Below are positions 1 to 53,045 of a DNA stretch of 64,000 nucleotides, piece by piece. Origin of the DNA: Undaria pinnatifida. Taxonomy: Eukaryota; Sar; Phaeophyceae; Laminariales; Alariaceae. Under the pieces are notes generated by a model. It had not been told where the DNA came from, did no database searches, and worked only from the letters and a program-made list of their open reading frames with translations. The stretch is taken from positions 3,709,651 to 3,773,650 of the forward strand of contig JABAKD010000008.1 of NCBI GenBank assembly GCA_012845835.1, in the 5' to 3' direction. The translations under genes and the position numbers were made by a program. Every line of letters starts with the position of its first letter. Positions within the stretch are counted from its first letter, which is position 1.

Positions 1-1350
1 CTCACTCACAGCCACAGTCTGAGGTATCAAGGATGCACAACGAGATTCCCCTTTAGGGATGTGGTTGTTGCTAAAAATGCCTGGGATGTCGCACCTTGAA
101 AAGGGGGGGGGTAGAAACTCTCGAAAACAAATGAAAACATAATTTGCCACCGCCGCAAGTAACCCGGTAAGCAAAATCGGCTAGACCAAAACGAGTGCAT
201 AGCACATACAACCCACTTACAGGGAGTTGGCATAGCTACCTTGATTTTTGGGTTGCGATGATTTTGGTCATCTCTGGCTCACACTTGTCAATCACGTGAA
301 AAACTGCAGCATTTCTCTTAATAACACGAGTACAACCGGGACACTTGAGTGCGCTCATACTTGCGTGCGCTCATGTGGTTGGGTAAAAACCGCGGATTCA
401 GGCCGAGACACAACACACATATTACACCACTCCAAATCCTCTTGTGACCCAGGTATAATTAATCGTCGTGCCGCTTTAGTGCGGTACCCTTTAGTGCGGG
501 AGTCCAGCTTAGTGCACTTAAAATCGCTCGTCACGACCTCGTCCTACAGAGTACCGTAATATCCTGGGAAACTTCCGGTTCCCTCTTTAGTGCGGGTATT
601 ATCATCCAAAAAAAAGCACCGCACTTTTGGTTTTGGTTTTCTTTTCATCCCTTATATCATCTTCGCGATTTTCCTTTCTCCCAAGTGTCAGATAAACGAT
701 CGGGCTCCACTTTAATGGTCCAGGAAGGAACAGATTCAGGTTTGTTGAGAAACGTCGGTGTATCAGGGAACCTGCCGCCCGACGCACTGTTGTCCCTTAA
801 AAAGGACAACAAACTGTATCTTAGGGACCTCAAATTCCTGCGGCCGTTTTTGCCCACTACAATCAGTATTTAAGACATCTCCTTCTCCCTCACTAGACGT
901 AACTCAGCTCCGGAGTCACTCAGAAGATTATTCTCCCTCCTGCCCACTACACGGTACGTGCCTTCATTGTTATCACGAGAAAATTCCAGGTATTTCTTCC
1001 CTCGTGGACTCGCATCGAATTGTGCTAACGAGGGACCTTAAACCATTTTGCCGTTTTGGGACCCAGGTGTATTTAACCGTGGTCCGGCGTTTAGGCGTTG
1101 CCCTCTAGTGCGGGGGGGCAGTTTAGTGCGCTTAAAATCGCTCGTCACGACCTACACATAGTCCTACAGAGTATCGCACTATCCCGGGATACGTCCGGGT
1201 CTCCCTATAGTATGGGCAAATTCATCTAAAAAGGCACCGCACTAACGAGGGATCTTGACCACCACGCGTAATTATCGTGGTCCCGCTTAGTGCGATACCC
1301 CTTAGTGCGGGGGGACAGTTTAGTGCGCTTAATTTCAAACTATTAAGCAT
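1..1350. repeat. Dispersed MITE-like repeats with 'TAGTGCGGT' subterminal motifs
   Basis: Several blocks (about 465-620, 1050-1230 and 1240-1340) repeat short motifs such as TTAGTGCGGT and TTAAAATCGCTCGTCACGACC. Related blocks are seen at 5865-6190, 31290-31450 and 63671-63850. Closely spaced copies of a short motif ending in AAATCGCT resemble the subterminal repeats of small DNA transposons; pogo/Tigger-type elements show this kind of layout, but I see no transposase and no certain ends. No gene is supported here. Confidence 0.5.
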
Positions 1351-1594
1351 ACCTAATCAAACTATTAAGCACACCTGTACAGCGGTAGTAATAAACGGTG
1401 AGCTGTGACTTCGACCAGTTTGATGGTCGATACTCGTATTTGCAAGCTGCTGCTGTTGGCCGTATGCACAGACAATGCCTACTTCCAGTGACCGATGGGT
1501 AGACCGCCAGTTCTACGGACACACGTAAATACTCGGTTTTGGTTCCTGTGTTTCACAGCAGTCTGTGGCCACAAAATTTGTATCTCTCTTGGAT

Positions 1595-1690
1595 GAAGAA
1601 CAGGGATGAACACTCGGTGTTCTACTGATGACGTTGGGTAGAAAGAACCAATTTAACGTGAAGACAACACACAACACACACGTCACAGAA
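1595..1690 (+). mobile_element. 3' tail fragment of CA-tailed LINE family (LINE-A)
   Basis: The end of this stretch matches the 3' terminus of the LINE-A copies in intron 1: a TTTAA(C/T)GTGAAGA core followed by an AC-rich tail, and upstream the variant of the 'gtgctggatgtcgacgagtag' region. It is diverged. The flanking DNA (1351-2480) holds nothing else I recognise. Confidence 0.5.
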
Positions 1691-2519
1691 GGGTACAGCT
1701 CAACGGACGGCACGACGGAACTGCAGGATAACACAGCAGTGTTTCATGACTACCTTCAGCACCATCGATCTCAGTATCACGAGAGCCTCAGCAAAAACTG
1801 GAACCCAACATGACTGAATGCCAGCGCAACGGAGCGTCCACATGACGGACCGTCAGGGTAACTGAAGCTCAGGATAGCGGAACCTCACCATAATCGACGC
1901 TCCGCACGAAGGAGCTTCAGCATGACCGAATCCCGGGGCAACGTAGCCGTGCGCAGCATGAGGAAGCCTCAGCACGACCGACTCTCGGCAAAATCAACTC
2001 CCACGGCAACGAGGCCGACGACGGAGGCAAGTGTGCATATGTCTGCCCCGTCCCCGTCGAGAGCGAGCACCGACGATCAATAACATCGTTCAGCAACCGC
2101 GTGCGCCGCTGACACGAGCGGCACGTCGTTCGCGTCGGAAAACTAACTGCAGCCCTCCATGTAACCAGCAGGCGTGTATACCGCGGGGACACGCGTGTAC
2201 CTACCTGCACATGCGACCCACGATGGAGGTCGATCGCGCCTGGGGGCGTGACTGTACAACAACATTTTTTACGTACCACCAAATACACCAGGTATGTAAT
2301 ATGAAAACTGTAATACGGCATACCCTTGGTAGGCTCTATTGTTACTGTAGGCCAGTAACGGACAACGAAATAGTCTACCTAGTAGACTACATGCTCTATA
2401 CAAGGAGCAGTAGTCGAATCTAATGGGCTATGATGGTATAGCGGGATGTTGAAACATTTTTCCACATACCGTCATACTTCGTGTACCAGGTGCTGCTGCG
2501 TTCGTCATACCTATGTCAT

Positions 2520-3720
2520 ATTAAAATACAAGGTTCCCCTTCGGGATGCGGAAACTATAAAACCCGTTTCTATGGGGGACAAAATCTGACAGCTGTGGAA
2601 GGAAATGCATCAGTTTATCAAGTGAATACTGTAAGTCGAACAACCGGTGAGGGGAGGGCGGAGTTTTTAAGGACGTGGGGGCCTGATTTTGATCAAAAGG
2701 GGGGCGGGAGGGGGGGAGGGGGGGGAGGGGACGGGTGGGGCAGGTCAATTTGTGTGTGGAAACTATAAATCCTTCTTGTGGGGGAGGGGGGGGGAAATGT
2801 GCCGGGGGGGGCGAGGGGCGGGGGGGGAGGGCTTTAGGTCGCATAGATGTAGGGGTTTGCTAAACGCGTGGTGCTAGGTCTAGGCGATGGTGCGGGTGGT
2901 GGGGAAGGATTGGGCGTTGGGGGCGGGGGTGGGTGGGAATTGCAGCAGCGGCATGGACGGCTCTAGAACGATAACGAGGCGATATCCAGGGCGTGGAAGT
3001 GTTCATTACTCTGGCGGATTTCGATATTAGGTGGGGCGTTTAACCAAGAGAAAGCGAGGAAAAAAAAAGGGGGGGAGGAGGGGGGGGGGGGCGGGGAAGG
3101 GTTTTCAAGAGGTTTAGGTCACATATAATATTAAAATGCACTCCAGCTATGAGATCAAGGATTTGATCGACACTGATCTTCGCAACATTGTGTGTGATCC
3201 TCCGATCGCGCGTATTAATCATATATGTAGGGGCTTGCTATACGCGCGGTGCTGGGTCTAGGCGATCGTGCGGGGTGTGGGGAAGGAGGGGGCGTTGGAG
3301 GGGGGGAGGGGGGATGAATGAAAGCTACGTCATGGATGGCTAGAAAGATAATGACGTGATATCAATTGCTTAGAAGTGTTTATTACTCTGGCCGATTTCG
3401 ATTGTAAGTGGGGCGTTTGAACGAACTGGGCGGGGAACCAAAGGGGGGAGGGGGGCGGAGGGCGGAGATGAGTTGGAGCTACGGCATGGATGGCGATATG
3501 GATAATGAGATGATATCAGCTGGCTGGTAGTGTTTACTACTCTGGTAGATTTTGATTTTAGGTGGGGCGTTAGAACAAGAGGGATCGGGGGGGGGGGGGG
3601 GGGGCAAGCATTTCAATATGTGCGCGGAAACTATAAACTAAACGGACGAATGTGACGGTTGCAGCAAGAAGACACCCCTTTATATCAGCCGCCTGGTACT
3701 GTTTATATATTGTAATGGTG
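2520..3720 (+). repeat. Irregular tandem repeat block with G-rich linkers
   Basis: Two long copies (about 2838-3050 and 3222-3425) share 'tgtagggg-ttgcta-acgcg-ggtgctgg/aggtctaggcgat', a G-rich linker, a block around CATGGATGGC and a block around TTACTCTGGC-GATTTCGAT and GTGGGGCGTTT. A third copy is partial (3470-3590) and a further trace is at 3650-3720. A related block lies at 6470-6870. Linkers include G runs of 10-18 bases. No gene is seen. Confidence 0.6.
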
Positions 3721-5864
3721 ATGGGCGTACTCACATAGACAGACCCCACTCACTGCTCTTCATAGAGGAAACGTGTGGCATGAGCTAGCGCATTGCCCCA
3801 AAGAAAGAGTAGTAGTAGTAGTAGTAGTATAACTCAGCGGAAAAAGTGCGATAGCGGTGGGTGCACGTTGCACTGATGTACGCGCAAACGAATTATTAGT
3901 GGTCAGGGCATGCTGTGTACCGTACGTGGAATAGTGTTCGTTACTATATACTGAGTAGTACGTTACACATGTGTTTGCACTTGGTGCTAATGGATAGGGT
4001 TGACCAGCGAATGTCAGCCGCACTTACTTGGATGTTGTACAATAATTACTTGGATGGTGGCAACAATTTCGGTAGTATGTGTGCAAGATATGTGTGTACG
4101 ACAATAGCAACAGACCTAGAATCGATCCACCCAGCCAATAAGATGGCGTCCTGGGGGCGTGGCGAACGCTGAAACAGATTTGTACACGGTATTGGCCACA
4201 ACAGCACCGCGTATATACCCAAGTTTGGCTATCGCTAATAAGGAGTTATACATCCTTGAACCCTACCCATGGTTCCTCTCTGCCCCAAAAACATATTTGG
4301 CCTGGTCGAGACTCGCGTGCATGCTGCGCTCGCGATGCATGCCACCCTCGCCGCGCTCGGCGCCATCTTCCAAGCTTTTCACGCGCTATGTCCCTGTGAG
4401 CCCCGTCTCCCGCGCGGAGAGATGCAAGCCGTGTCCTGTGGCGCTCGTTCCAACACTCGGCTGCTCCCGGCCTCTACCTCCCAGCCTCCTCTTGCTGGCA
4501 TCCGCTCTGTCCGGAAATATAATACCGAGATATATTTTTTTGTTGAACTGAAAACGGTCCTTACATTCGGACACGTCTGGTTATCCCGCAAGAGAAAAAG
4601 AAACACACAGGGTCAACCACGACCACAGACGCCATCGCTCCTGCCTCGACGAGCGGCCGCCCGCGAGGCGGGAGAGCGCAGGCCGGTTTACCCTTGTCTG
4701 CACCCATGCCCACGCACCCACGTCGAGATCCGGGGCCGAAACAGCCCAGGGTGGAGCGCCCCCAAACCCCACGCTAATCTCACCCACGTGTGTACTGCTG
4801 CTACACTGCTGTCTGTTGCTGCTACTGCTGCTGTTGTGCTGCTGTGCTGCTGAACGAGGTTGATTTAGTCCGGGCGGTTGCTGCTACTGCTGCTGTGCTG
4901 CTGCTGAGGTTAGTTGAGTAGCGGGCCATTTTTTTACGAACAAAACAACGAAGAACAAAAAATTGTAAAAGTTCATCAAATTAAATATCAAAATTTGTAA
5001 GGTGTTCCAAGTGACCTGCTCGTCTCAGAGAGGCGGAACGCAATCCCTTGCCAAATAGAGCCAGCTAAGCGACGTTTAACGCGCCGAGCACCGCCACGGA
5101 CCCCGGCCGAGATCCAGACATGCTTCATAATGTACCTATGGCAGGCTAGATTGCCCCGCGGCCGAAAGTTCGAGAAGAAACCGTCGGCGGCCGGAGAGCA
5201 GCGAGCCAAAAAAAAAAACGAAGATCATATTGTACATATGCATATAGCTCATACCCTGGTAGGCTCTACAGCAGCCACGAGTGTTGTGGTCTATCATATC
5301 TAATGCGCAATCACATAGTCCAACCGACTACTCCTACTTGATACATAGACTACTGGATGCTCCTGCCACCTGCTGCTGCTGAGTTTATTGATTTATTGAT
5401 GCTGACAGCAGTAGTTCCCATCATTACATTCGAGACCCTTCGCAATCATATCACACCGCGACGCTACACTACCGCCATTTTCAATCAGGGGTGGCGGGGG
5501 GCGTAAGATTAGCTACGCAAAATGCCGTCTGCCCGTCTGCACTCTTGCCACCCTCCACCCTACAGCCTGTCGTTGACTGACCTTGGCATACACTACGTAC
5601 TCGTATATAGTATAGTCTCTTCAACACCAGCTTTTTAATAGTCAAGAAGAAAAAAGTATCGGTGACCGGTACGAGGGAGCTACGGTAGACGCTGCCACTG
5701 CTGCGGTAGAAAGTGCGGACAAATAGGATGGTGGCCGTGTTGCGCATCTTGGGGCAGGAACGCGCGAGCGAGCAACGTTTGTCGCGTGCAGCTAGACTTG
5801 TGCTACGATATACGAGGTATAGGAGGAGCACTTTTGGCCAAATATTTCTCGCCGACGCGGCTCC
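3721..5864. other. Intergenic/intronic stretch, no gene recognised; CTG-rich patch
   Basis: I see no supportable exon. Positions 4790-4915 are rich in CTG/GCTGCTG on the plus strand. The open frame over 4269-4853 has no recognisable motif and runs into the CTG patch. Confidence 0.5.
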
Positions 5865-6190
5865 TCAATTACAGCAGGGGTCCCCCAATAAGGCAGTCTG
5901 GGAAAGGCGGCGTCCCCATATAAGGCGGTCAAAATCGCTTACGAAATACCACGTATAGGGGTAGCACTTCCGGAAAAAGATGTTTTTGGCCGATGGAGCT
6001 CTTCAATTACACTAGGGGTGCCGCTATATGGCGGCCTGAGCAAGGCGGTATCCACATACAAGGCGGTCAAAATCGCTTCGCGCGACCGGGGAATTTCGCT
6101 CATAACGCGGATTGATTAGTGCGGCTTCCCCCAATAAGGCGGTCATATTGCTCTAGCACACCACCGTCTTACTGGAGGACCCCTATAGTG
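5865..6190. repeat. MITE-like repeat with 'AAGGCGGTCAAAATCGCTT' motif
   Basis: The block contains AAGGCGGTCAAAATCGCTT twice and CAATAAGGCGGTCATATTGC followed by a CTCTAGCACACCACCGTC segment. The same series occurs at 63671-63850 at the other end of the window, with the same order of motifs, so it is a dispersed element rather than a local repeat. Terminal inverted repeats and target duplications are not clear. Confidence 0.6.
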
Positions 6191-6330
6191 CTGCAGACTT
6201 TGAGTTTTAGTTTATGTTCTTACGTACATATAAATATTCGCTGCACATTTTTCGTCGGGTTTAGCGTTCAACGTTCCTCAGAGTCAGCTTTTCGGTGGGC
6301 ATATCTCTATTACCAGGTAATATTTAACGG

Positions 6331-6410
6331 GAGGCATCGGCACGGACACTTGGTTGTGCAGGATGTGGATGGTTGGAAAAATCTGTTCAATGTGAAGAAG
6401 GTACACAGAG
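6331..6410 (+). mobile_element. LINE-A 3' tail fragment
   Basis: Matches the LINE-A 3' end: GGAGGCATC-GCACGGACACT, GTGCAGGATGTGGATG and TTCAATGTGAAGAAGGTACAC. The same variant occurs at 28065-28140. A copy of the 2520-3720 repeat follows at about 6470-6870. Confidence 0.55.
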
Positions 6411-6965
6411 CTTTTCACGTGAGGAGAGCCTCCGAAAATTAGCGTTTGATGTTCCTCGAAGTCAGCTTGGAGCTACTGCACGAATCGTGCGAGACCCAAA
6501 GAGAGGCGATGGGAATCACGTACTTGGTGGGTAGTGTTTGTATTCGTGTTGAAAATAGTGGTCCAAGATTTCGTCATCATCATTAGTTAATGGTGTTGAT
6601 TCCATGCTGTTGCTTCTGAATGTATCACACCAGGCTTTATAACAGGGGGGTTTTGTTCACGGAAACTACGCACCTCGTTATAAGGGCCACCACATCTGAC
6701 GGTTGTGGAAAGTCACCATCTTCAGATCATTAAGTTACCGATCGGCGGGCGCGCGTGTAGGGGGGGGGGGTAAAAGGAAATTGAAGATCGCACATATCGA
6801 TGTTCGAAGGAACTAGCGCATGGATGGCTCGAAAGGCAACGAGAAACGATGGGAATCGCCTGCCAGGGTCAACAGGACGAAGACGTTCAGCCTTGTCCTG
6901 CGCAAGGAAACTGTATAACCCGCGTGAGGGGGACAAAACCATATATACATACGATGGTACAACAG

Positions 6966-7048
6966 CGACTGGAGCCTGTCTTGTCCATTGACCACGGACT
7001 TGATTGTGCGAGTTAATGTGAGAACGATAACAACAAAAACAACAACAA

Positions 7049-7081
<33 letters not shown>

Positions 7082-7093
7082 CCGCAACAACAA
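6966..7093 (+). mobile_element. 3' end of an (AAC)n-tailed non-LTR element (LINE-C)
   Basis: A unique segment GACTGGAGCCTGTC...GGACTTGATT-TGCGAGTTAATGTGAGAAC is followed by a pure to slightly broken (AAC)n tail (about 7028-7093). The same segment and tail recur at 17170-17253, so the microsatellite is the element's 3' tail rather than an independent repeat. Only the 3' end is present. Confidence 0.65.
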
Positions 7094-8690
7094 TATACCT
7101 ACTGTAGGGTCGATTTGGAGGGCTCACGTCCGGGTGGGGTTAGGTCTGGGTGGGATCGGGATCAGGATACCGAGCGCGAGCAGGGAGCAAACATGTATGT
7201 GTGCGCCATCCTGTGTTGGCCAATGAAGCATCCGGAAACAACAGTGTTTGACCAGCGAAAGGCTTGGTCGAATAAGGCGTATGCACCAGATATTCTCTAC
7301 TAGAGGTCGAAGCACCAAGCCGGACACATTACGCAATAAATCCCACAGTCTCGCCTGCAGCCCCAAGCTTATAAAATAAGAAATAAAATCTCAGTCCCGC
7401 GAAAAAAAAACTACAACATATCACGCTAAAACCTTATAGGGCATCAACTACCATTATACCATGTACGCGGGCACACAAACGAATCCTAATCCTGCTCGAG
7501 CAGGGGCAGATACGCTTGCTGCGCAAGTTCCGCAGCTATGCTCAACAACAGGCACGGTTTTACGAATCTAAACTACACTACAACGGTACCGCATTAGGTT
7601 AGACTAAAACACCATGATAGGTTACGTTATCCTCTTTCCCCCGTTGCGGCTTTTTTGTATAAATCAACAGTAAAATAGCGTTAAATGGCGCAGGAAATAT
7701 CGTACTGCGGCCGCGATCGACACCACCTAAAATAATGACCATCGCATCCGATGCAAGCTGGCCATCAACGAATGACGCGGACGTGGAAACCGATAACTCA
7801 CCACCACGTGTCGCTATATGTACCAAGCCGAGATAAATTCGCGACTACCGGGACATGCAGGAGCCACTCCCAATTTTGTAAGGCCATGCGTTTCAGGTTG
7901 AGGATAGGGTTAAAAATACAGGGTTAGCGCTGTGTAGGGATTGCCACGTATGAATATAGGGCTAGAAGTAGGTGCCGGATTCGAGAGCTGCGAGGGCTGC
8001 AGCGATCGAGTTCGGCGGGCATATGGTGTGTGATACACAATTGGTGTTGAGGGTTTACACACCACGGCAGGCGCCGCTGCAGGGCTCCACATTTAGGAGC
8101 CATGTCCGATCCCCGGGTCCAGGTCTTGCGTTTCAGGTTGGGGTTGAGGATAGGGGCATGGCTACCCCGGATCTATACCGTGATGCACGCTTCTGGCTAG
8201 GTTTATAGTCTACGCCACGACAGGCACTGTTGCAGGCCTCCGTTGTCGTTGCACGCTGGTTTGTGAGAGGTGGCTTGGTGCTGGAGAGGAAGGATATGGC
8301 GGAAATAAGCGAGACGCAAGGCCTGAAACCCGGGGATGTCTCCACAATCCCCGTAATTGCGACAAATTAAAATCTCGCCTACGTAGTCGTAACTATTGTA
8401 TTGTACTTGTAGCACTCCCGCGCGGAGCATGGGCAGCGGAGCTGCGCTCTGCGCTCGCGAGGTGGGAGCGCGTTCACCACAAACAAGAGGCGTGTTTTGC
8501 TCCGTTTTTTATGAAACAGTACAACGACATCTGCCGACGAAAAATCAACAAATTGAAAGTTTTTCCACCGATCGCCCGCAATAAAAGCCCCACCAGATCT
8601 GTGGTGGCGATACAACGACCAACACATTCATCCCGCATATGCGGTGAACATGAAAACTGAAAAATCGACAGACGAACGAACGAGGTACGA
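7094..8690. other. No gene recognised; tandem duplication of about 240 bp
   Basis: The segment from about 7888 (CGTTTCAGGTTGAGGATAGGG) is partly repeated from about 8128, and the block with GGCAGGCGCCGCTGCAGG near 8070 returns as GACAGGCACTGTTGCAGG near 8220. Apart from this I see nothing I can name. Confidence 0.45.
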
Positions 8691-8699
8691 ACGGATATC

Positions 8700-9645
8700 A
8701 ATATGATTGTGCCGGCGGTTCATGATTGGAGGGCATAAGCAAAGCGAGATCAGGGGAGGGATGAGTCGGGGGCAAGTCTTCCGAGGATAAATGAAGCTCT
8801 TCGCGGAGATCGCTGGAGCTCGAGCGGAAGTTTTCCACCCCGAGGCGTGTTTTGTCCTTGTATTTCATTCCCCAGATATCCTAGACAACGAAGGAATACG
8901 AGTGTGACTGGGCTTGTGCAGGCGGCTCATGAGGGTCCAACCAAGGCGAGGACTGGGGGTCGATGAGGCGGGGGGATTCTATGAAGAAAACCAAGCTCTA
9001 CCAGGGAGTCCCTTGGGTAGCTTGAGCGCTTGAGCTCAAGCAGAAGTTTTCATCCGACAAGAGGCGTGTTTCGGTTATTTTACTTCATCCCATCGCGAAA
9101 CATGAATGAAAGTGATTAGGCTTGTGCAGGCGGCTCATGAGGATCCAAGCAAGGGGAGGACTGGGGGGGGTGAGGCAATGGGATGCTTTGAAGAAAGCCG
9201 AGCTCCGCCAGGAGGTTGCTTGGTCGCTTGAGCGCTTGAGCTCGAGGGGACTTTGTCCACCAAGAGGCGTGTTTAGCTCCTTCACCCGCAGATGTCAAAA
9301 ATTAAAGTTCGACCAACGAACGACGTATTTCTCATCATGTGATTGGATATTGGGCTTGTGCAGGCGGTTCATGAGGGTCAGAGCATGCCAGGGGGCGGTG
9401 AGGCGGGGAAGTGTCCTGAAGAAAGCTCCAGACAGGAGGTCGCTTATGAGCTCGAGCTCGAGCGGGAGGTTTCCGAAAATAAGAGGCGTGTTTTGTTCTA
9501 CTACTTCATCCGCAGATATGGTGAAAAATGAATTAATGCGATTGGGCTTGTGCAAGCGGTTCATGAGAGAAGGAGCAGAGCGAGGCCAGGGGTGCGTGAA
9601 GCGGAGGATGCTCTGCCAAGAGGTGGCTTGCTTAGGCTCGAGCGG
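8700..9645 (+). repeat. Satellite-like tandem array, about 190-235 bp unit, about 5 copies
   Basis: The marker GGCTTGTGCAGGCGGCTCATGAG (or close variants) recurs near 8707, 8911, 9119, 9354 and 9545. Each unit also has an AAGAGGCGTGTTT block and a CTTGAGCTCGAGC block. The array lies in the presumed first intron of the NAA15-like gene, 0.5 kb from its first exon. No transposase or protein is evident. Confidence 0.75.
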
Positions 9646-10157
9646 ATGGTTGCTCGAGTTGCACGTGTTTGTGCAGGAGGAAGGGAAGCATCACGGCGGC
9701 AACGTTTAGACCTATGGGTTGCGCTCGATGATTGAGTGGAGATGTTGAGAGAATAATGTACTTCGGCTGCACGGCTTGCTGCTGCTTGCAGGTGCTCGAT
9801 TTAATTTCGTGCGAGCCCTGCTCGAGAGGAGAGATGCCTGATCCGCTAAAAAAAGAATTGCGGCTCTTGCCTAGTTTGTGGTGTAGGTGGCGGCGTTGGT
9901 GCCCCGACCAATGCAAGCAGAAATTTGTGTTCGTAGAGGGAGGCAAGGGCAAGGGTGTGTGCATCGTACGTACCTGGTATCATACAGGCGCCTCATCTTC
10001 GAACCCACGTGGAAACAGGCGGCGTAAAAGCACTTGTCAACACTGACCGCCATGCAAGTCATGCACGCAGTCGCGGGGAGCTTGATGGTAGGCCTACTCG
10101 AGACACCCACACAACCCAGCCAACGCAAAGAAAAGCAAGCCCCACCCATTCACTCAC

Positions 10158-10241
10158 CAGGATAGACTTGAAAAGATCGCTCTCACGCTTAGGCAGCTTG
10201 CGATTCTCAGGTATAGCAACAGCAGCAGTAGTAGGCGCCAT
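10158..10241 (-). CDS. NAA15: NAA15-like N-terminal acetyltransferase A auxiliary subunit, first coding exon only
   Basis: Reading the minus strand from the ATG at 10241, 28 codons lead into a GTGAGT donor directly after 10158. The segment LPKRESDLFKSIL matches the start of the NatA auxiliary subunit family (animal proteins have LPPKEN-LFKRIL at the same place, before the first TPR repeat). NatA acetylates protein N-termini at the ribosome; this subunit anchors the catalytic Naa10. The start is the only ATG in frame near the motif. I found no second exon in the remaining 10 kb to the left, so intron 1 must run off the window or the next exon is unrecognisable. The call rests on about 14 informative residues: good fit, but short. 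It is divergent from the kinase gene 706 bp away. Confidence 0.6.
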
Positions 10242-10947
10242 GGCTTCCTTCCGTCCAGTGATGCAACTCGTTCACCGCAAGCAAATGCTAAACAATCAGC
10301 CTCCGGGAAAACAGCAGGCAAACACCAAGCAATCTCTGGCGGGGTAGTTTTCACGCTGTCAGCGCAGGAACAGCAGTCGTAGAGGGCGTCTATGCTGCTG
10401 TCCCCCGTTGATACCTACCGCACGCCCGGAATGCACAGCGGACGACCGCAGAAATTGGAATGTTTCAGGCGAGACACAGGGGACACCGGGGACACATAAT
10501 AGCATCTAAAAGCTCCCAACATGTTTGCGAGATGTGTAAATAATGAAGCCTTTCACGATATCGGCTCTATTATGTAAAATTATGTCATTGAATACAAGTT
10601 TCTTGTGCTTTAAATATATTATTAAAAACATCCTTATATTTTGGTACATAATCGTACGTAGCCCAAGGAATAAGACATGCAAGGAGTTCCAAGCTTTTCC
10701 CCGAAGTTTTGCGCAGCGAACGACGTGCTTTTCGCGCGACGTGTTGTGTTGTAGATCGCCAGCGCTGTCTGCTGTAGCGCAATAAAGCAGCACCACGTGG
10801 GAGAACAAGCGCACCGGTAGCGTAGGGCGGGCTGGCCCCGACGGGGATGGGTTGAAAGCCCTCTTGACGGACGTCAGCACCGCCCGCGGCGCTTGGAAGC
10901 GAGGAAACAGGTCGCGATCGCTGGGCTCCTCCGCGTTCCAAAGCGCG
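10242..10947. promoter_or_regulatory. Shared divergent promoter region, NAA15-like gene and SNF1-like kinase
   Basis: The 706 bp between the two ATGs must hold both transcription starts and 5' UTRs. A palindromic CACGTG (E/G-box-like) lies at 10794-10799. The middle (10500-10660) is AT-rich and the flanks are GC-richer. I cannot place TATA boxes or transcription starts with confidence. Confidence 0.5.
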
Positions 10948-51428
<40,481 letters not shown>

Positions 51429-52195
51429 CCTGCTCTTATTGTACTGCTGTACGACTATATGCTTTTTTGTTTTGTTTTTTGGTTGGACTGTTCGTTGGTT
51501 GGGTGATTGAGTGGCTGATTTGTTGGGTTTGCGGTTGTTTGGTGAGCTGATTGGTCGGTTGATTGGTTTGTCGACATTGATTGGTTGGCTGGCTGATGGA
51601 TTGGTGGGTTGATTAATCAGTTGAGTTAATGGATTGATTTTTTTACTGTTCGGTTATTTCGTCCAGCGATTGATTTGTTGACTGATTGATCGATTGATTT
51701 TCCACCGGTCGGTTTATTCGTCCAGCAATTGATTGAGTGATTGATCGGTCGATGGATTGGTTGATTGATTGATTTTCTATTTTGATTGATTGACTGATTG
51801 ATTGACGTTGGTGAATTGGTTGATGGATTGATTGGTCGCTGATCGGTTAATTCGTCCAGCATTGATCGATCGATTGATTGATTGACTGGTTGGTTGATTA
51901 GTTGATTGATCGATGAATGGGTTGATTGATTGATTGCCTCTTTGATAAGCTGTTTTTGTTGGCTCACTGATCGGTTGATTCGTTCGGCGATTGATTTTGA
52001 TTGGTTGATCGTTTGATCGTTTGATTTGACTTGATTGATTATTTGATCAATCGTTTGATTAATTGGTTGGTTGGTTGGTTGATTGATTGACTGATGGATT
52101 GGCTGGCTGTGACGAGCTGATTTATCGATTCGCTGATCGGTTGGTTCCTTCAGCGACTGATTGATAGACTGGCCAATAGTTGGTTAGCTGATTGC
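51429..52195 (+). repeat. Kinase 3' flank grading into degenerate (GATT)n
   Basis: The 3' UTR is presumably here but I see no certain poly(A) signal. 51500-52195 is GATT/GGTT-rich with a higher-order motif T-ATTCGTCCAGC-ATTGATTGA returning about every 60-150 bp (near 51657, 51715, 51850, 51977, 52145). Its minus-strand frame (Ile-Asn-Gln-Ser rich) is a translation of the repeat. Confidence 0.75.
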
Positions 52196-52917
52196 TTGAT
52201 GGCAAGGTTTGCCTGTCCGTGGTGTGCTGTTTTTACGCGCTCTGGTTGTGGGAGGTTTGGCCAAACGATATCCCCTCTTTGCGCCACTTTTGCTTTGTTG
52301 TGTGTTTTTGTGCAATTTTTGAGTTGTTTTTTCTTGACATTTTGTGCAATGTTTGCGTTCCTACCCTTTTCAATCCTTGTTTCTTGATCTCTTGTGCATT
52401 TATTTCATTGCTGCTTTTGAATTATTGTTTGTTGACTTGTTACCATTTGTTAGGCACACGCCTTTTCGGGATGCGCTGGCGCGCCAACGAAGCGTACGCC
52501 GCTCTTACGCCCTAAGCGTGGGAGAATATCTGCCGCGCGGGGGGCAGTGGGGCGGGGTTGGGGATGGGGATGGAAAGGGGGGAACCGGGGGGGGGGGGCT
52601 GGGTGCGGCATCTCTAGCAGGGCTTTTTCTCCTCGGAGGGGGCGGAGCCGAGCGGCCCGGCCGCTCCTCTCGTGTACATACTAGGCTGTTGAGGTTAGTC
52701 GGCTGCTGTGGTTGTGGTGTGACTGTACCTATGTTGGTCGTTGTGCCGACATGGAGGCGGAAGGCTACTTTTCGCCACATTGCCACCAGTTTTTGCCACC
52801 GGCAGATGGGTGCATTTTTTCTAAACGACCCCCCCCCCCCCCCCCCCCCCCTCAGTAGACACTCTCTCCAGCGACTCCCCTACACGCACCTCGATTGTTT
52901 GTTATATTTTCGGACAT
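52196..52917. other. No gene recognised; C run of about 20
   Basis: G-rich at 52540-52610 and a C run at 52830-52851. Open frames are compositional. Confidence 0.45.
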
Positions 52918-53045
52918 ATCGATCGCTAAGATCGACCTTGTTAGCGACCAAAACCCATCGACCATATCGATCGCTGAGATCGACCTTGTTAGCGTCCAAA
53001 ACCCATCGACCCATCGCGTTGTTAGGGACCATATACCGGTGGACC
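52918..53045 (+). repeat. Tandem repeat, about 58-bp period, 2.3 copies
   Basis: ATCGATCGCT(A/G)AGATCGACCTTGTTAGCG(A/T)CCAAAACCCATCGACC occurs at 52918 and 52973 and a shortened version follows to 53045. Confidence 0.85.

Noticed and set aside
4269-4853. 194-codon plus frame
   Set aside because: No recognisable motif, no splice context, ends in the CTG patch.
8700-9645. Possible CRISPR-like array of repeats
   Set aside because: Units are about 200 bp and similar over their whole length, with no short repeat/unique spacer alternation; eukaryotic context.
10852-10947. Upstream start for the kinase in the same open frame
   Set aside because: No ATG in frame before 10948; only non-ATG codons would serve.
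52450-52516. Alternative last exon (GTRLFGMRWRANEAYAALTP, stop) after a TTGTTAG
   Set aside because: No homology or phase evidence, and the kinase frame already has a clean stop at 51428.
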